Assembly (NCBI GenBank): GCA_046292345.1
Contig: JBKBRC010000037.1
Location: forward strand, 1-22,554
DNA: 22,554 nucleotides
Source: JBKBRC01 sp046292345
Lineage (GTDB): Bacteria; Bacteroidota; Rhodothermia; Rhodothermales; Rubricoccaceae
Direction: 5' to 3'
The translations under genes were made by a program, and so were the position numbers. Positions 1-7,445 of this stretch are shown here, piece after piece (the stretch's first letter is position 1; the number at the start of each line of letters is the position of its first letter). The notes under the pieces are model-generated. The model was not told the origin of the DNA. It was given only the letters and a program-made list of their open reading frames with translations, and did no database searches.

Positions 1-113
1 CGGGGGGCGGGGCGTCGGGCACGCGGGAAGGCCGGCCTGCGGCGGGCGATAAAAAAGTTGACGGATCAGTGACCGGAGGCTGTCACCGGCGCCAAGATAT
101 TTTCCCCCGGCAG

Positions 114-142
114 TTAGAACCGGCGGAAACGGTGTCTATACT
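114..142 (+). promoter_or_regulatory. Possible promoter of ssb
   Basis: TTAGAA at 114-119, a 17-base spacer and TATACT at 137-142 resemble a sigma-70 type promoter in an otherwise GC-rich leader. Transcription would start near 149 and give a leader of about 110 bases. The local AT richness (around 91-105 as well) is unusual for this window. The -35 match is weak, and a TTGACG at 58-63 has no good partner downstream, so the exact site is uncertain. Confidence 0.3.
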
Positions 143-258
143 GCGCGCCCGGTTCGGCGCCCTGCTCCTCCGGTGCAGGCGCCCTTCCCGGCGCACCACC
201 CGAACGGCCGGCATCCCGCCGGTGGACACGTACTCATCCAACCCCAGAGAGGCCCAAC

Positions 259-765
259 ATGGCACGTGGAGTAAACAAGGTCATTCTCATCGGCAACCTC
301 GGCGCGGACCCCGAGCTGCGCTATACCGGCACCGGTACGGCCGTCTGCAACATGCGTGTGGCGACGACCGAGACCTACAAGGACCGCGACGGCAACCTGG
401 TCGAGAACACCGAGTGGCACAACGTGGTGGCGTGGAGCCGCCTGGCCGAGATCTGCGGCGAGTACCTCAAGAAGGGTTCGCAGGTCTACTTCGAAGGCCA
501 GCTTCAGACGCGGCAGTGGGAGGACAAGGACGGCAACACGCGGTACACGACCGAGATCAAGGTCCGCGAGATGACCCTGCTCGGCGGTCGCGGCGGCGAC
601 AGCGGCTATGACGGCGGCTACGAGCGCCAGGAGGCTCGCGGCGGCGCCTCGCGCTCGGGCGGCAACGGCCAGGCGCGCGCGTCCCAGAGCCGCTCTGCCC
701 GCCCGGCCCCCCAGCCGAGCTACGACGAGGACGGCTTCGGGCCGGCCGACGATCTGCCCTTCTGA
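259..765 (+). CDS. ssb: Single-stranded DNA-binding protein
   Basis: This 168-residue protein binds single-stranded DNA in replication, recombination and repair, normally as a homotetramer. Residues 1-110 form the OB-fold; it opens MARGVNKVILIGNLGADPEL and includes the family pattern NTEWHNVVAW near residue 52. A Gly/Arg/Ser-rich flexible linker follows from about residue 113. The protein ends in the acidic tip ADDLPF, the partner-docking tail of bacterial SSBs. The ATG at 259 is preceded by AGAGAGG at 244-250, one of the few Shine-Dalgarno-like sequences in the window, which supports this start. Length is typical. It stands alone, with a hairpin directly after the stop codon. Assignment is secure. 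Confidence 0.97.
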   Translation: MARGVNKVILIGNLGADPELRYTGTGTAVCNMRVATTETYKDRDGNLVENTEWHNVVAWSRLAEICGEYLKKGSQVYFEGQLQTRQWEDKDGNTRYTTEIKVREMTLLGGRGGDSGYDGGYERQEARGGASRSGGNGQARASQSRSARPAPQPSYDEDGFGPADDLPF

Positions 766-800
766 GGCCGCCGTCGCGTCGCGCCCGACGCTGTCATCCC

Positions 801-832
801 GCGCGGGGCGCCCTCTCGGGGGCGCCCCGCGC
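801..832 (+). terminator. Hairpin after ssb, probable terminator
   Basis: A perfect 12-base inverted repeat (801-812 with 821-832, arm GCGCGGGGCGCC) closes on an 8-base loop 35 bases after the ssb stop. No T-run follows, so termination would rely on the very stable stem or on Rho. The position between two same-strand genes, with a new promoter-like box at 922, fits an end of transcript. Confidence 0.6.
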
Positions 833-921
833 TGCGTTGGGCCGCCGTCCTCTGCGCCCTGTGCCGCAGGGGACGCCTGCGCGGCACCGGCCCGCGTCCT
901 TCTGCGTTCATGAGCGGACGC

Positions 922-929
922 TATATTCG
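922..929 (+). promoter_or_regulatory. Bacteroidota-type -7 box ahead of the CorC-like gene
   Basis: TATATTCG matches the Bacteroidota -7 consensus TAnnTTTG at five of its six specified bases. A poor TTCTG lies about 17 bases upstream at 900. It sits 65 bases ahead of the start codon at 995, in the only AT-rich patch of this intergenic region. Confidence 0.4.
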
Positions 930-994
930 CCGCCGCGACCGCGCGCTGCTCTGTTCCCTGTCCCGGGCCGCCTCGCCGGGCGCCGCCCCTCGCC

Positions 995-2371
995 TTGGAC
1001 CCTGCCTCTAGTCCGGCCCTCGCGGGCCTCCTCTTCGCCGGCCCCGCGCTGACGTCCGCTGCCGACGTTGCGTTGCCCGTGGCCGCCCTCGCGGTACTGC
1101 TCGTCTTCTCGGGCCTCTTCTCGGGCTCCGAGGTGGCGCTCTTCTCGCTCTCGCCCTCCGAGCGCGAGGCGCTCTCCGAGGAGGACTCGCGCGCCGCGCG
1201 CCGCGTGCTGCGTCTGCTCGACCGCCCGCGCGAACTGCTCGTCTCGATCCTGCTGCTCAACACGCTCGTCAACGTGGGCGCGGCCATCCTCTCGGCGCAG
1301 CTTGCGCTCGGGCTCGCGGCCACGTACGGCCTGAGCGAGGCCGCCCTGCTCGTGTTCCAGGTGGTCGTGCTCACGTTCGTGCTGCTCGTCGTGAGCGAGA
1401 TCGCGCCCAAGCTGATCGCCAGCCGGCAGCCGGCGCGCTTCGCCACGGGCGTAGCGCCGCTCCTGCTGCCGCTCGTGCGCCTGATGCGCCCGGCTGCGCG
1501 CGCGCTCGCGTACGTTGCCGAGCGCCTGCACAACCGCTTCCGCCCCGACGACGAGCCGCTCTCGAGCGACGACATCAAGTCCATGGCCGACGTGGGCGAG
1601 GCGCAGGGCAGCCTCGAGCAGGAGGAGCGCGCGCTCATCCACTCGATCGTCGAGTTCGGCGAGACGACCGTGCGCGAGGTCATGGTCAGCCGCGTCGACA
1701 TCACGGCGCTGCCCGAGACGGCCACGCTCGACGAGGCGCTCGCGCTCATCCGCGAGTCCGGCCACAGCCGCTATCCGCTCTACCGCGACCACCTCGACCA
1801 CATCCTCGGCGTCGTCTACGCCAAGGACCTGCTGCCCTACGTAGGGCACAACGGCCGGGCGGCGCAGCTCCCGGCCGGCGACGCGCCCGACTGGAGCGCC
1901 CTGGCGCGGCAGCCGCGCTTCGTCCCGCCCTCGAAGCCGCTCGACGATCTGCTCGCCGACTTCCAGCGCACCAACACCCACATGGCCATCGTCGTCGACG
2001 AGTATGGCGGCACGGCGGGCCTGGTCACGCTCGAGGACCTGCTCGAGGAGGTCGTGGGCGAGATTCGCGACGAGCTCGACAGCGCAGACGAGGAGACGCT
2101 CGTGCGCCCGCTCGAGGACGGAGCCTTCCGCGCCGAGGCGCGCATCGACCTGGACGACCTCGCCGAGGCCGTCGGCGTCCCGCTCGACACGGACGCGTTT
2201 GACTTCGAGACGCTCGGGGGGCTCATCCTCCACCTCGCCGGAGACATCCCCGAGGTCGGCGACTCGTTCTCGCACGAGCGGCTCCACCTGACGGTCGAGT
2301 CGATGGAGGAAAACCGCATCCGGCAGGTGCTCGTGCGTGTCGACGCCGAGCCCCAGCTCGCCGAGAGCTGA
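995..2371 (+). CDS. CNNM/CorC-HlyC family membrane protein with CBS pair (GldE/TlyC-like)
   Basis: This 458-residue inner-membrane protein belongs to the CNNM/CorC family, linked to divalent cation (Mg2+/Co2+) transport; Bacteroidota relatives include GldE. A DUF21/CNNM transmembrane domain spans about residues 25-190 (FSGLFSGSEVALFSLS near 38-53, SEIAPKLIAS near 134-143). A CBS pair follows (about 225-285 and 300-355; HSRYPLYRD at 257-265, VVDEYGGTAGLVTLEDLLEE at 333-352). A CorC/HlyC C-terminal domain covers about 365-455. The chosen start is TTG at 995; no ATG lies nearby, and it keeps the whole first helix. The exchanger gene begins 10 bases after the stop, so the two are probably co-transcribed. 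Substrate and direction of transport cannot be read from the sequence. Confidence 0.93.
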   Translation: MDPASSPALAGLLFAGPALTSAADVALPVAALAVLLVFSGLFSGSEVALFSLSPSEREALSEEDSRAARRVLRLLDRPRELLVSILLLNTLVNVGAAILSAQLALGLAATYGLSEAALLVFQVVVLTFVLLVVSEIAPKLIASRQPARFATGVAPLLLPLVRLMRPAARALAYVAERLHNRFRPDDEPLSSDDIKSMADVGEAQGSLEQEERALIHSIVEFGETTVREVMVSRVDITALPETATLDEALALIRESGHSRYPLYRDHLDHILGVVYAKDLLPYVGHNGRAAQLPAGDAPDWSALARQPRFVPPSKPLDDLLADFQRTNTHMAIVVDEYGGTAGLVTLEDLLEEVVGEIRDELDSADEETLVRPLEDGAFRAEARIDLDDLAEAVGVPLDTDAFDFETLGGLILHLAGDIPEVGDSFSHERLHLTVESMEENRIRQVLVRVDAEPQLAES

Positions 2372-2381
2372 GGGCGCCGCT

Positions 2382-3449
2382 ATGACAGTCTTCCTCTTCG
2401 TGCTCGGGCTCGGGCTGCTCGTGGCCGGCGCCGAGGCCCTCGTGCGCGGCGCCTCGCGCCTGGCCGCGGCGCTCGGCGTCTCGCCGCTCGTGATCGGGTT
2501 GACCGTGGTCGCCTTCGGGACGAGCGCGCCCGAGCTGGCCGTGAGCGCCGGCGCGGCCCTGGCCGGGCAGGGCGGCCTCGCGCTCGGCAACGTGGTCGGG
2601 AGCAACATTTTCAACGTGCTCCTCATCCTGGGCGTCTCGGCGCTGATCGTGCCGCTCGTCGTCTCGGCCGATCTCGTGCGGCGCGACGTGCCGCTGATGA
2701 TCGCGCTCTCGGCCGCCACGCTCGCGCTCGCGCGCGACGGCGTGCTCTCTCGCCTCGACGGCGCCCTGCTGCTGACCGGCCTCGCCACCTACGTGGGCTA
2801 CCTGCTCGCAGCCGCCCGCCGCGAGCGCGCGCCGGCGAGCATGGACGCGCCGGCGCGCTCGCGAGGCGTACGCGGCGCCCTCACCGATGGCGCGCTCGTG
2901 CTCGTCGGGCTGGGCGCGCTCGTCGTCGGGGCGCGCTGGCTCGTGGCGGGCGCCGTCGCGTTTGCGGAGGCGCTCGGCGTGAGCGAGACCGTGATCGGGC
3001 TGACGATCGTGGCGGCGGGCACGTCCCTTCCGGAGGTCGTGACGTCGGTCGTGGCCTCGGTACGCGGCGCGCGCGACATTGCCGTCGGCAACGTAGTCGG
3101 GAGCAACCTGTTCAACCTGATGGGCGTGCTCGGGCTGGCGGGCGTGCTCGCGCCCGACGGCGTGACCGTCGCCGAGGGCGTGCTGACCTTCGACCTGCCG
3201 GTCATGCTGGCCGTGGCCGTCGCCTGCCTGCCGGTTTTCTTCACCGGCGGCACGATCAGCCGCGGCGAGGGCGCCGTGCTGCTGGGCTACTACGTCGCCT
3301 ACACGGCCTACGCCGTGCTCGGCGCGACGGGCTCGGGCGCGCAGCCTGGCCTGGGCGCGGCGATGCTCTATTTCGTGCTGCCGCTGACGGCGCTCACGCT
3401 CGTCGTACTGGCGTGGCAAGAGCACCGCCGCCGGCGCCGGCGAGTCTGA
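2382..3449 (+). CDS. Calcium/sodium antiporter, CaCA superfamily (YrbG type)
   Basis: This 355-residue polytopic membrane protein is a cation/Ca2+ exchanger that probably extrudes Ca2+ using a Na+ gradient. It shows the two inverted alpha-repeats of the family: GTSAPE (46-51) with GNVVGSNIFN (69-78), and GTSLPE (213-218) with GNVVGSNLFN (236-245). The Glu residues and the Asn of GSN are ion ligands in known exchangers. A basic loop near 145-165 separates the halves, and the tail is Arg-rich. The ATG at 2382 is preferred over an in-frame GTG at 2337 inside the preceding gene, because it begins exactly at the first hydrophobic helix. It is second in a probable operon with the CorC-like gene, suggesting joint handling of divalent cations. 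Confidence 0.93.
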   Translation: MTVFLFVLGLGLLVAGAEALVRGASRLAAALGVSPLVIGLTVVAFGTSAPELAVSAGAALAGQGGLALGNVVGSNIFNVLLILGVSALIVPLVVSADLVRRDVPLMIALSAATLALARDGVLSRLDGALLLTGLATYVGYLLAAARRERAPASMDAPARSRGVRGALTDGALVLVGLGALVVGARWLVAGAVAFAEALGVSETVIGLTIVAAGTSLPEVVTSVVASVRGARDIAVGNVVGSNLFNLMGVLGLAGVLAPDGVTVAEGVLTFDLPVMLAVAVACLPVFFTGGTISRGEGAVLLGYYVAYTAYAVLGATGSGAQPGLGAAMLYFVLPLTALTLVVLAWQEHRRRRRRV

Positions 3450-3457
3450 CGCGCCAG

Positions 3458-3497
3458 CGTTGCAGGGCGCGCTCAGCGCGCAAGCGCGCGTGCAACG
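3458..3497. terminator. Inverted repeats at the convergent gene ends
   Basis: Arms CGTTGCA (3458-3464) and TGCAACG (3491-3497) enclose a second inverted repeat, GCGCGC (3467-3472 and 3476-3481), whose loop is the stop codon of the minus-strand phosphodiesterase. Lying between two convergent genes, it could end transcripts from both sides. There is no clear T-run. Confidence 0.35.
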
Positions 3498-4573
3498 AGA
3501 TCCGGATGATCCGTGAAGATTCCTGTCACGCCGGCGGCTACGAGCGCACGCGCCCACCCGGCCAGATCGCCGTGCGCCTCCGGTCCGCCGCCGGGATGGC
3601 GGAAAGGCGCCGGGAGGTAGGCGTTCTCGGCGCGGAGCGTCCACACGTGCACCTCGAGGCCGAGGGCGCGGGCGTGCGCCACGAGCGACGTCGGCTGGCC
3701 GGGCGCGCCGTCGGGCCCGAGCGGGAGCACGAGCGACGTGTGCACGCCGAGCGCGTCTGCGAACGTCGCCACGCGCGCGAGCCCTTCGGGCGAGAGCAGG
3801 TCCTCGTAGGTCTCGGCCCCGCCGGCCGCGGCCACGTCGGGCGGCTGCGCGCCCGGATAGGCAAGCAGCACAAGCCGCAGCGACGTTTGGGGGCGGAGGC
3901 GCTCGAGGATGCCAACCTCGAACGACTGGATCCAGACCGGATCGGTGGCGCGCAGCAGGCCGGCGCGGGCCAGGTCTGCGAGCAGCGGCGCCTCCATGGG
4001 CAGGCCGCGCGCGGCGAAGTAGGTCGGGTGCTTCAGCTCCGGGTAGACGCCGACCGGCCGGCCGCGGGCGCGCCCGAGGCTATCGGCGAGCGCGAGCACC
4101 TCGGCGAACGTAGGCACGGCGAAGCGCCCGTCGAAGGCGGCGCTGGCCGGGCGCAGACGAGGCAGGCGCTCGCGCGCCCGGAGCGTGCGCAGCTCGTCGA
4201 GCGAGAAGTCGTCCACGAACCAGCCCGCGACCTCCTGCCCGTCGATGCGCCGCGTGGCGCGCCGGTCGGCGAACGCGGGGCGCTCGGCGACGTCGGTGGA
4301 GAGGCTCAGCTCGGCGTCGTGGCGCGCGACGAGGACGCCGTCGCGCGTGATGACGAGATCCGGCTCGATCACGTCCGCGCCCTGCTCGGCGGCGAGGCGG
4401 TACGCCTCGAGCGTGTGCTCGGGGCGGTAGCCGCTCGCGCCGCGGTGCGCGATCACGAGCACGGACGTGCCGGGCGCCGGCCTGTCGGGCGCCGGCCTGT
4501 CGGGCGCCGGCCTGTCAGACGCGCCGGCAGGCGCGGCAGCGAGCATGGACGCAAGCGAGAGAGCGAGAAGCAT
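3473..4573 (-). CDS. Glycerophosphodiester phosphodiesterase, secreted GlpQ type
   Basis: This 366-residue enzyme would hydrolyse glycerophosphodiesters to sn-glycerol-3-phosphate and an alcohol, outside the inner membrane. A hydrophobic signal-like start (residues 1-18) is followed by a threefold DRPAP repeat (20-34). The TIM-barrel GDPD domain then begins with IAHRGASGYRPEHT (41-54). Catalytic and metal-binding residues of the family are visible: H43 and R44, E70 and D72 (IEPDLV), H85, E179 and K181 (PELKHP), and the late WTLRAEN motif (311-317). The ATG at 4573 lacks a basic residue before the hydrophobic stretch, so the true start may be slightly upstream at a non-standard codon. It converges on the exchanger gene with 23 bases between them. 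Assignment to the family is firm; the natural substrate is inferred. Confidence 0.93.
   Translation of the reverse strand: MLLALSLASMLAAAPAGASDRPAPDRPAPDRPAPGTSVLVIAHRGASGYRPEHTLEAYRLAAEQGADVIEPDLVITRDGVLVARHDAELSLSTDVAERPAFADRRATRRIDGQEVAGWFVDDFSLDELRTLRARERLPRLRPASAAFDGRFAVPTFAEVLALADSLGRARGRPVGVYPELKHPTYFAARGLPMEAPLLADLARAGLLRATDPVWIQSFEVGILERLRPQTSLRLVLLAYPGAQPPDVAAAGGAETYEDLLSPEGLARVATFADALGVHTSLVLPLGPDGAPGQPTSLVAHARALGLEVHVWTLRAENAYLPAPFRHPGGGPEAHGDLAGWARALVAAGVTGIFTDHPDLVARALAR
4471..4515. repeat. Exact 15-bp tandem repeat, three copies
   Basis: The unit CGGGCGCCGGCCTGT occurs three times in a row without a mismatch. It lies inside the phosphodiesterase gene and encodes (on the minus strand) the DRPAP repeats between the signal peptide and the catalytic domain. 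The reading frame is kept because the unit is five codons. Confidence 0.95.
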
Positions 4574-4726
4574 GGTACGCAGGGCGAGCGGTCCTGCAGG
4601 ATCGGGCGGCGCGCGGCGCGGCGCATTACGACGGCGTTAACGGCCACGCGGGCTGCGGCCTGCGCGGCTCTCCCGAGGCCCCGCCGGGAGCCCGCGCCGC
4701 CTCCAGCACGAGACCTGGCCCGGGCG

Positions 4727-4734
4727 TAGCTTTC
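4727..4734 (+). promoter_or_regulatory. Promoter-like TAGCTTTC box before the NSS transporter
   Basis: TAGCTTTC resembles TAnnTTTG, with one specified base different, and lies 25 bases ahead of the GTG start at 4759. The same kind of box is found before several other genes here. The upstream element is not clear. Confidence 0.4.
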
Positions 4735-4758
4735 GCGCTTCACGCCTGCTTAACACCC

Positions 4759-6351
4759 GTGCCTGAACCCAACACCCCGCCCAACGACGCCGTCAGCCGC
4801 GGCGTCTGGAATTCCAAGCTCGGCTTCGTGCTGGCTGCGAGCGGCTCAGCCATCGGGCTGGGCAACATCGTCTTCTTCGCCTCCAACGCTTACCAGGCTG
4901 GCGGGGGCGCATTCTACCTGCCCTACTTCATCGCGCTCTTCGCGATCGGCCTGCCGGTGATGATCCTCGAGTTCAGTCTCGGCACGGTCACGGGGCGCTC
5001 GTTCCCGATGGCACTCGGGCGCCTGGCCGGGCGGCGCGGCGAATTCGTCGGATGGTGGAGCCTCGCCAGCGCGCTCTTCATCACGATGTACTACATCACG
5101 ATCCTGGGCTGGGCGCTCTCGATGCTCGTCGGCGTGTTCTTTGGCCTGTTCGATCCGGGCGCGACGGCCCCCTTTGCAGGCATGACCGAGCCGACACCGG
5201 CGCCGAGCGCCGTGACGTGGTTCTTCGGCATGATCGCGACGTGGTGGCCCATGCTGGCCGTGCTCGTCATCTGGGGCCTGACGCTGCTGGCGCTCTTCCG
5301 CGGCACCGAGACGATCGAGAAGACCGTCCGCGTGGCCGTGCCGGCGATGTGGCTCTTCATGATCGTGCTGATCGTACGCGGCCTCACGCTCGACGGCGGC
5401 ACCGACGGCGTGCTCTACCTCTTCACGCCCGACCTGGCCGGCATCACCAACGTCGAGGTATGGAAGCTCGCCTTCAGCCAGATGTTCTTCTCGCTCTCGC
5501 TCGGCCTGGGCACGATGACCGCCTACGCGAGCTACCTGCCGCGCAACTCGGACCAGGTGAGCAACTCGATGATGGTGAGCTTCCTCAACTGCGGCTTCGA
5601 GTACATCGCCGGCATCGCCATCTTCGCGATGCTGTTCGTGTTCGCGCTCAACCCCGTCGGCGGGACGCTCTCGCTCTCGTTCTTCGCCATCCCGGAGGGC
5701 ATCGCGAGCTTCCCCTTTGGCGTCAAGCTCTTCGGGTTCGCGTTCTTCCTGCTGCTCGTCATGGCCGGCCTGACGAGCGCGATCTCGCTCGTGGAGGGCA
5801 TGGCCTCGGCGTTCATCGACAAGACGGGCATGAGCCGCACGGCCGCCCTGATGATGGTGGCCGGGCCCGGCATCGCGGGCTCGCTCGTGACGGCGCTTCC
5901 GCTCGTCGTCGACCCTGGCCTGGACGGCAACGGCACCTTCGGCCTCAACTTCCTCGACATCCTCGACCACTGGGCGTTCGGCTACAGTCTGCTCACGGTG
6001 GGCCTGCTCGAGTGCCTCCTGCTGGGCTGGGTCGTGGGCGCGGACAAGCTGCGCGGCTTCGTCAACCAGCACGCGCGCATCCGGCTCGGCGCGTGGTTCG
6101 ACGCGCTCATCAAGTACGTCATCCCGCTCGCGCTCGGCGCTGTGCTCGTCAGCAACCTCTGGATCGACCTCTCGGCCGCCGCACGCGGCGAGATCTACGG
6201 CAGCGGCGTCCCGCTCGGCTTCGCGAGCTGGCTGCCCGTCGTGGTCCCGGTCGCGTGGCTCGCCGGCACGCTCGTGCTGGCCGCCTACCTGGCCAGCCGG
6301 CCCGTGGCCCCCGAGCCTTCCGAACCTGCCATCGCCATCTTCGAGCGCTGA
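4759..6351 (+). CDS. Sodium-dependent transporter, NSS/SLC6 (SNF) family
   Basis: This 530-residue, about 12-helix membrane protein belongs to the neurotransmitter:sodium symporter family, which couples Na+ entry to uptake of amino acids or related solutes. The first helix carries the family core, SGSAIGLGN (28-36), followed by GGGAFYLPYF (48-57). The helix-8 Na+ site motif AGLTSAISL is present, as is the helix-10 LDHWAF motif. The canonical Arg after GLGN (W-R-F in most members, R30 in LeuT) is missing: here it is GLGNIVFF, with Phe at that position. The start is GTG at 4759, giving a short polar N-terminus before helix 1. The stop overlaps the next start by one base (TGATG), so translation is probably coupled to the small downstream protein. 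Substrate unknown. Confidence 0.93.
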   Translation: MPEPNTPPNDAVSRGVWNSKLGFVLAASGSAIGLGNIVFFASNAYQAGGGAFYLPYFIALFAIGLPVMILEFSLGTVTGRSFPMALGRLAGRRGEFVGWWSLASALFITMYYITILGWALSMLVGVFFGLFDPGATAPFAGMTEPTPAPSAVTWFFGMIATWWPMLAVLVIWGLTLLALFRGTETIEKTVRVAVPAMWLFMIVLIVRGLTLDGGTDGVLYLFTPDLAGITNVEVWKLAFSQMFFSLSLGLGTMTAYASYLPRNSDQVSNSMMVSFLNCGFEYIAGIAIFAMLFVFALNPVGGTLSLSFFAIPEGIASFPFGVKLFGFAFFLLLVMAGLTSAISLVEGMASAFIDKTGMSRTAALMMVAGPGIAGSLVTALPLVVDPGLDGNGTFGLNFLDILDHWAFGYSLLTVGLLECLLLGWVVGADKLRGFVNQHARIRLGAWFDALIKYVIPLALGAVLVSNLWIDLSAAARGEIYGSGVPLGFASWLPVVVPVAWLAGTLVLAAYLASRPVAPEPSEPAIAIFER

Positions 6352-6773
6352 TGCCCTCTCGCTTCCTCCCTGCCCTGCTGGTGCTGCTGCTGGCGCTCCC
6401 GCTGGCCCCGCCGGCCGCGGCCCAGATCACCGCCGACGCCGAGCCGCTCGTCGTCGGGCGACCGGTCACGCTCACACTGCCGGCGCCGGCCGAGCGCGTC
6501 GTCGTGACGTACCGCCCCGGCAGCCGCACCAGTTCGTCCGACACGCTCGCAGCCGACGGCACGCAGGTCGCGTGGACGCCCCGCGCGGCCGGGCTCGTCC
6601 AGGTCTCCTACGGCACCGCGCGCACGACGCTCTCGGTGCGCTACGCGCGCGTGCCCCTCTCGGGCCTGTTTGTGCTCGTGGCGGCCGGCGCGATCCTCTT
6701 CGGCGGCGCCGGGCTGGCGCTCGCGCAGCTCCTGCGCGGGGCACCCGCCGCGCCACGCCGCGCCGACACGTGA
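6351..6773 (+). CDS. Small exported protein with one C-terminal membrane helix, unknown function
   Basis: I do not recognise this 140-residue protein. It starts with a clear signal peptide (about residues 1-24, ending APPAAAQ). It continues with about 80 residues rich in Val, Thr and Pro that look like a beta-sandwich-type extracytoplasmic domain. A single helix (about 108-130, GLFVLVAAGAILFGGAG) and a short, partly basic cytoplasmic tail follow. The predicted layout is therefore an outside domain anchored in the inner membrane. Its ATG overlaps the transporter stop by one base, and its own stop overlaps the next gene's GTG by four. That architecture and the coupling make an accessory or sensing role for the transporter plausible, but this is inference. 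GC3 matches the neighbours, so it is likely a real gene. Confidence 0.8.
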   Translation: MPSRFLPALLVLLLALPLAPPAAAQITADAEPLVVGRPVTLTLPAPAERVVVTYRPGSRTSSSDTLAADGTQVAWTPRAAGLVQVSYGTARTTLSVRYARVPLSGLFVLVAAGAILFGGAGLALAQLLRGAPAAPRRADT

Positions 6774-7309
6774 GCGCCGGGCAGACGGGCGGCAGGCAGC
6801 CAGGGGCCCAACAGTCCGGGCCGCCGGGTGCGCAGGCGCGCCCGGCGGCGCTGCTGCTGGCGCTGCTGCTGGCACTGCCGATGGGGTACGCGCCGGAGAC
6901 TTCGGCGCAGCCCGCCCGAGCCGTGCCCGGGGCGACCGCCCCGCAGGCGGGACTCGGGTGGCGCTGGGACGCCGGGCCGGCGCCGGCACCCGTCGCGGCG
7001 GCGCATGCAGCCGCCCCCGTCTCGCTCGCCCGCCGCCCGCCGCCCGACGACCCGTGGCTCGGGCAGGACAAGCTGCTGCACGCGGCCGGGAGCTTCCTCA
7101 TCGCCCTCTCGGCGCAGTACGTGCTCACGCAGAAGATCGGGCAGCGCGACGCGCTCGCGTTCCCTGTGGCCGCCTTCGGCACGTTCGGGCTCGGGCTCGT
7201 CAAAGAAGTCGCCGATAGCCGGCGGCCCGTCAACCCACACTTCTCGACGCGCGACCTCGTCGCCGACGCGGCCGGGATCGCGCTCGCAGGCGTCGTCGTG
7301 GCCTGGTGA
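6770..7309 (+). CDS. DUF2279/YfiM-like protein
   Basis: This 179-residue protein has a poorly conserved, Ala/Pro-rich N-terminal half with a hydrophobic stretch (about 26-40) that may be a signal or anchor, and a conserved C-terminal part. There DKLLHAAGSF (100-109), GLVKEVADS (142-150) and STRDLVADAAG (159-169) match the D-K-x-x-H ... K-E-x-x-D ... D-L-x-x-D-x-x-G pattern of the DUF2279/YfiM family. That family consists of small envelope proteins without a proven function. The GTG at 6770 (in GTGA, overlapping the previous stop) is chosen; the open frame upstream of it only shadows other genes. It is third in a tightly overlapping set with the NSS transporter. Family assignment is by motif from memory and should be checked with a profile search. 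Confidence 0.75.
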   Translation: MSAGQTGGRQPGAQQSGPPGAQARPAALLLALLLALPMGYAPETSAQPARAVPGATAPQAGLGWRWDAGPAPAPVAAAHAAAPVSLARRPPPDDPWLGQDKLLHAAGSFLIALSAQYVLTQKIGQRDALAFPVAAFGTFGLGLVKEVADSRRPVNPHFSTRDLVADAAGIALAGVVVAW

Positions 7310-7388
7310 GCCGCCGCGCGGAACGCCGCGACGCCGGGCGCCGCGCGTGAAAGTTCTCGGGCACCGCGCGGGGCACGGGGCGCGTTCG

Positions 7389-7396
7389 TAGCCTTG
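7389..7396 (+). promoter_or_regulatory. Promoter-like TAGCCTTG box before purF
   Basis: TAGCCTTG differs from TAnnTTTG at one specified base and lies 49 bases ahead of the purF start, in the 136-base gap after the DUF2279-like gene. I see no PurR-type operator or purine riboswitch-like structure in this short leader. Confidence 0.4.
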
Positions 7397-7445
7397 ACCG
7401 GCCGCGCCCCGCGGCCGGCCCTCCCACATCAGTCTCCGCTCAGCG

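Noticed and set aside
58..86. TTGACG as a -35 element upstream of ssb
   Set aside because: No acceptable -10 hexamer is found 15-19 bases downstream; the small inverted repeat GTGAC/GTCAC at 69-86 is too short to interpret.
908..2788. Minus-strand long open frame, and another at 136-1749
   Set aside because: Antisense to the CorC-like, exchanger and ssb genes. Compositions are Arg/Ala/Ser-rich and low in complexity, as expected for GC-rich shadows.
4846..6072. Minus-strand 408-codon frame, and the plus-strand frame from 5052
   Set aside because: Shadows of the NSS transporter. Only the last 140 codons of the plus-strand frame, from ATG 6351, form a real gene.
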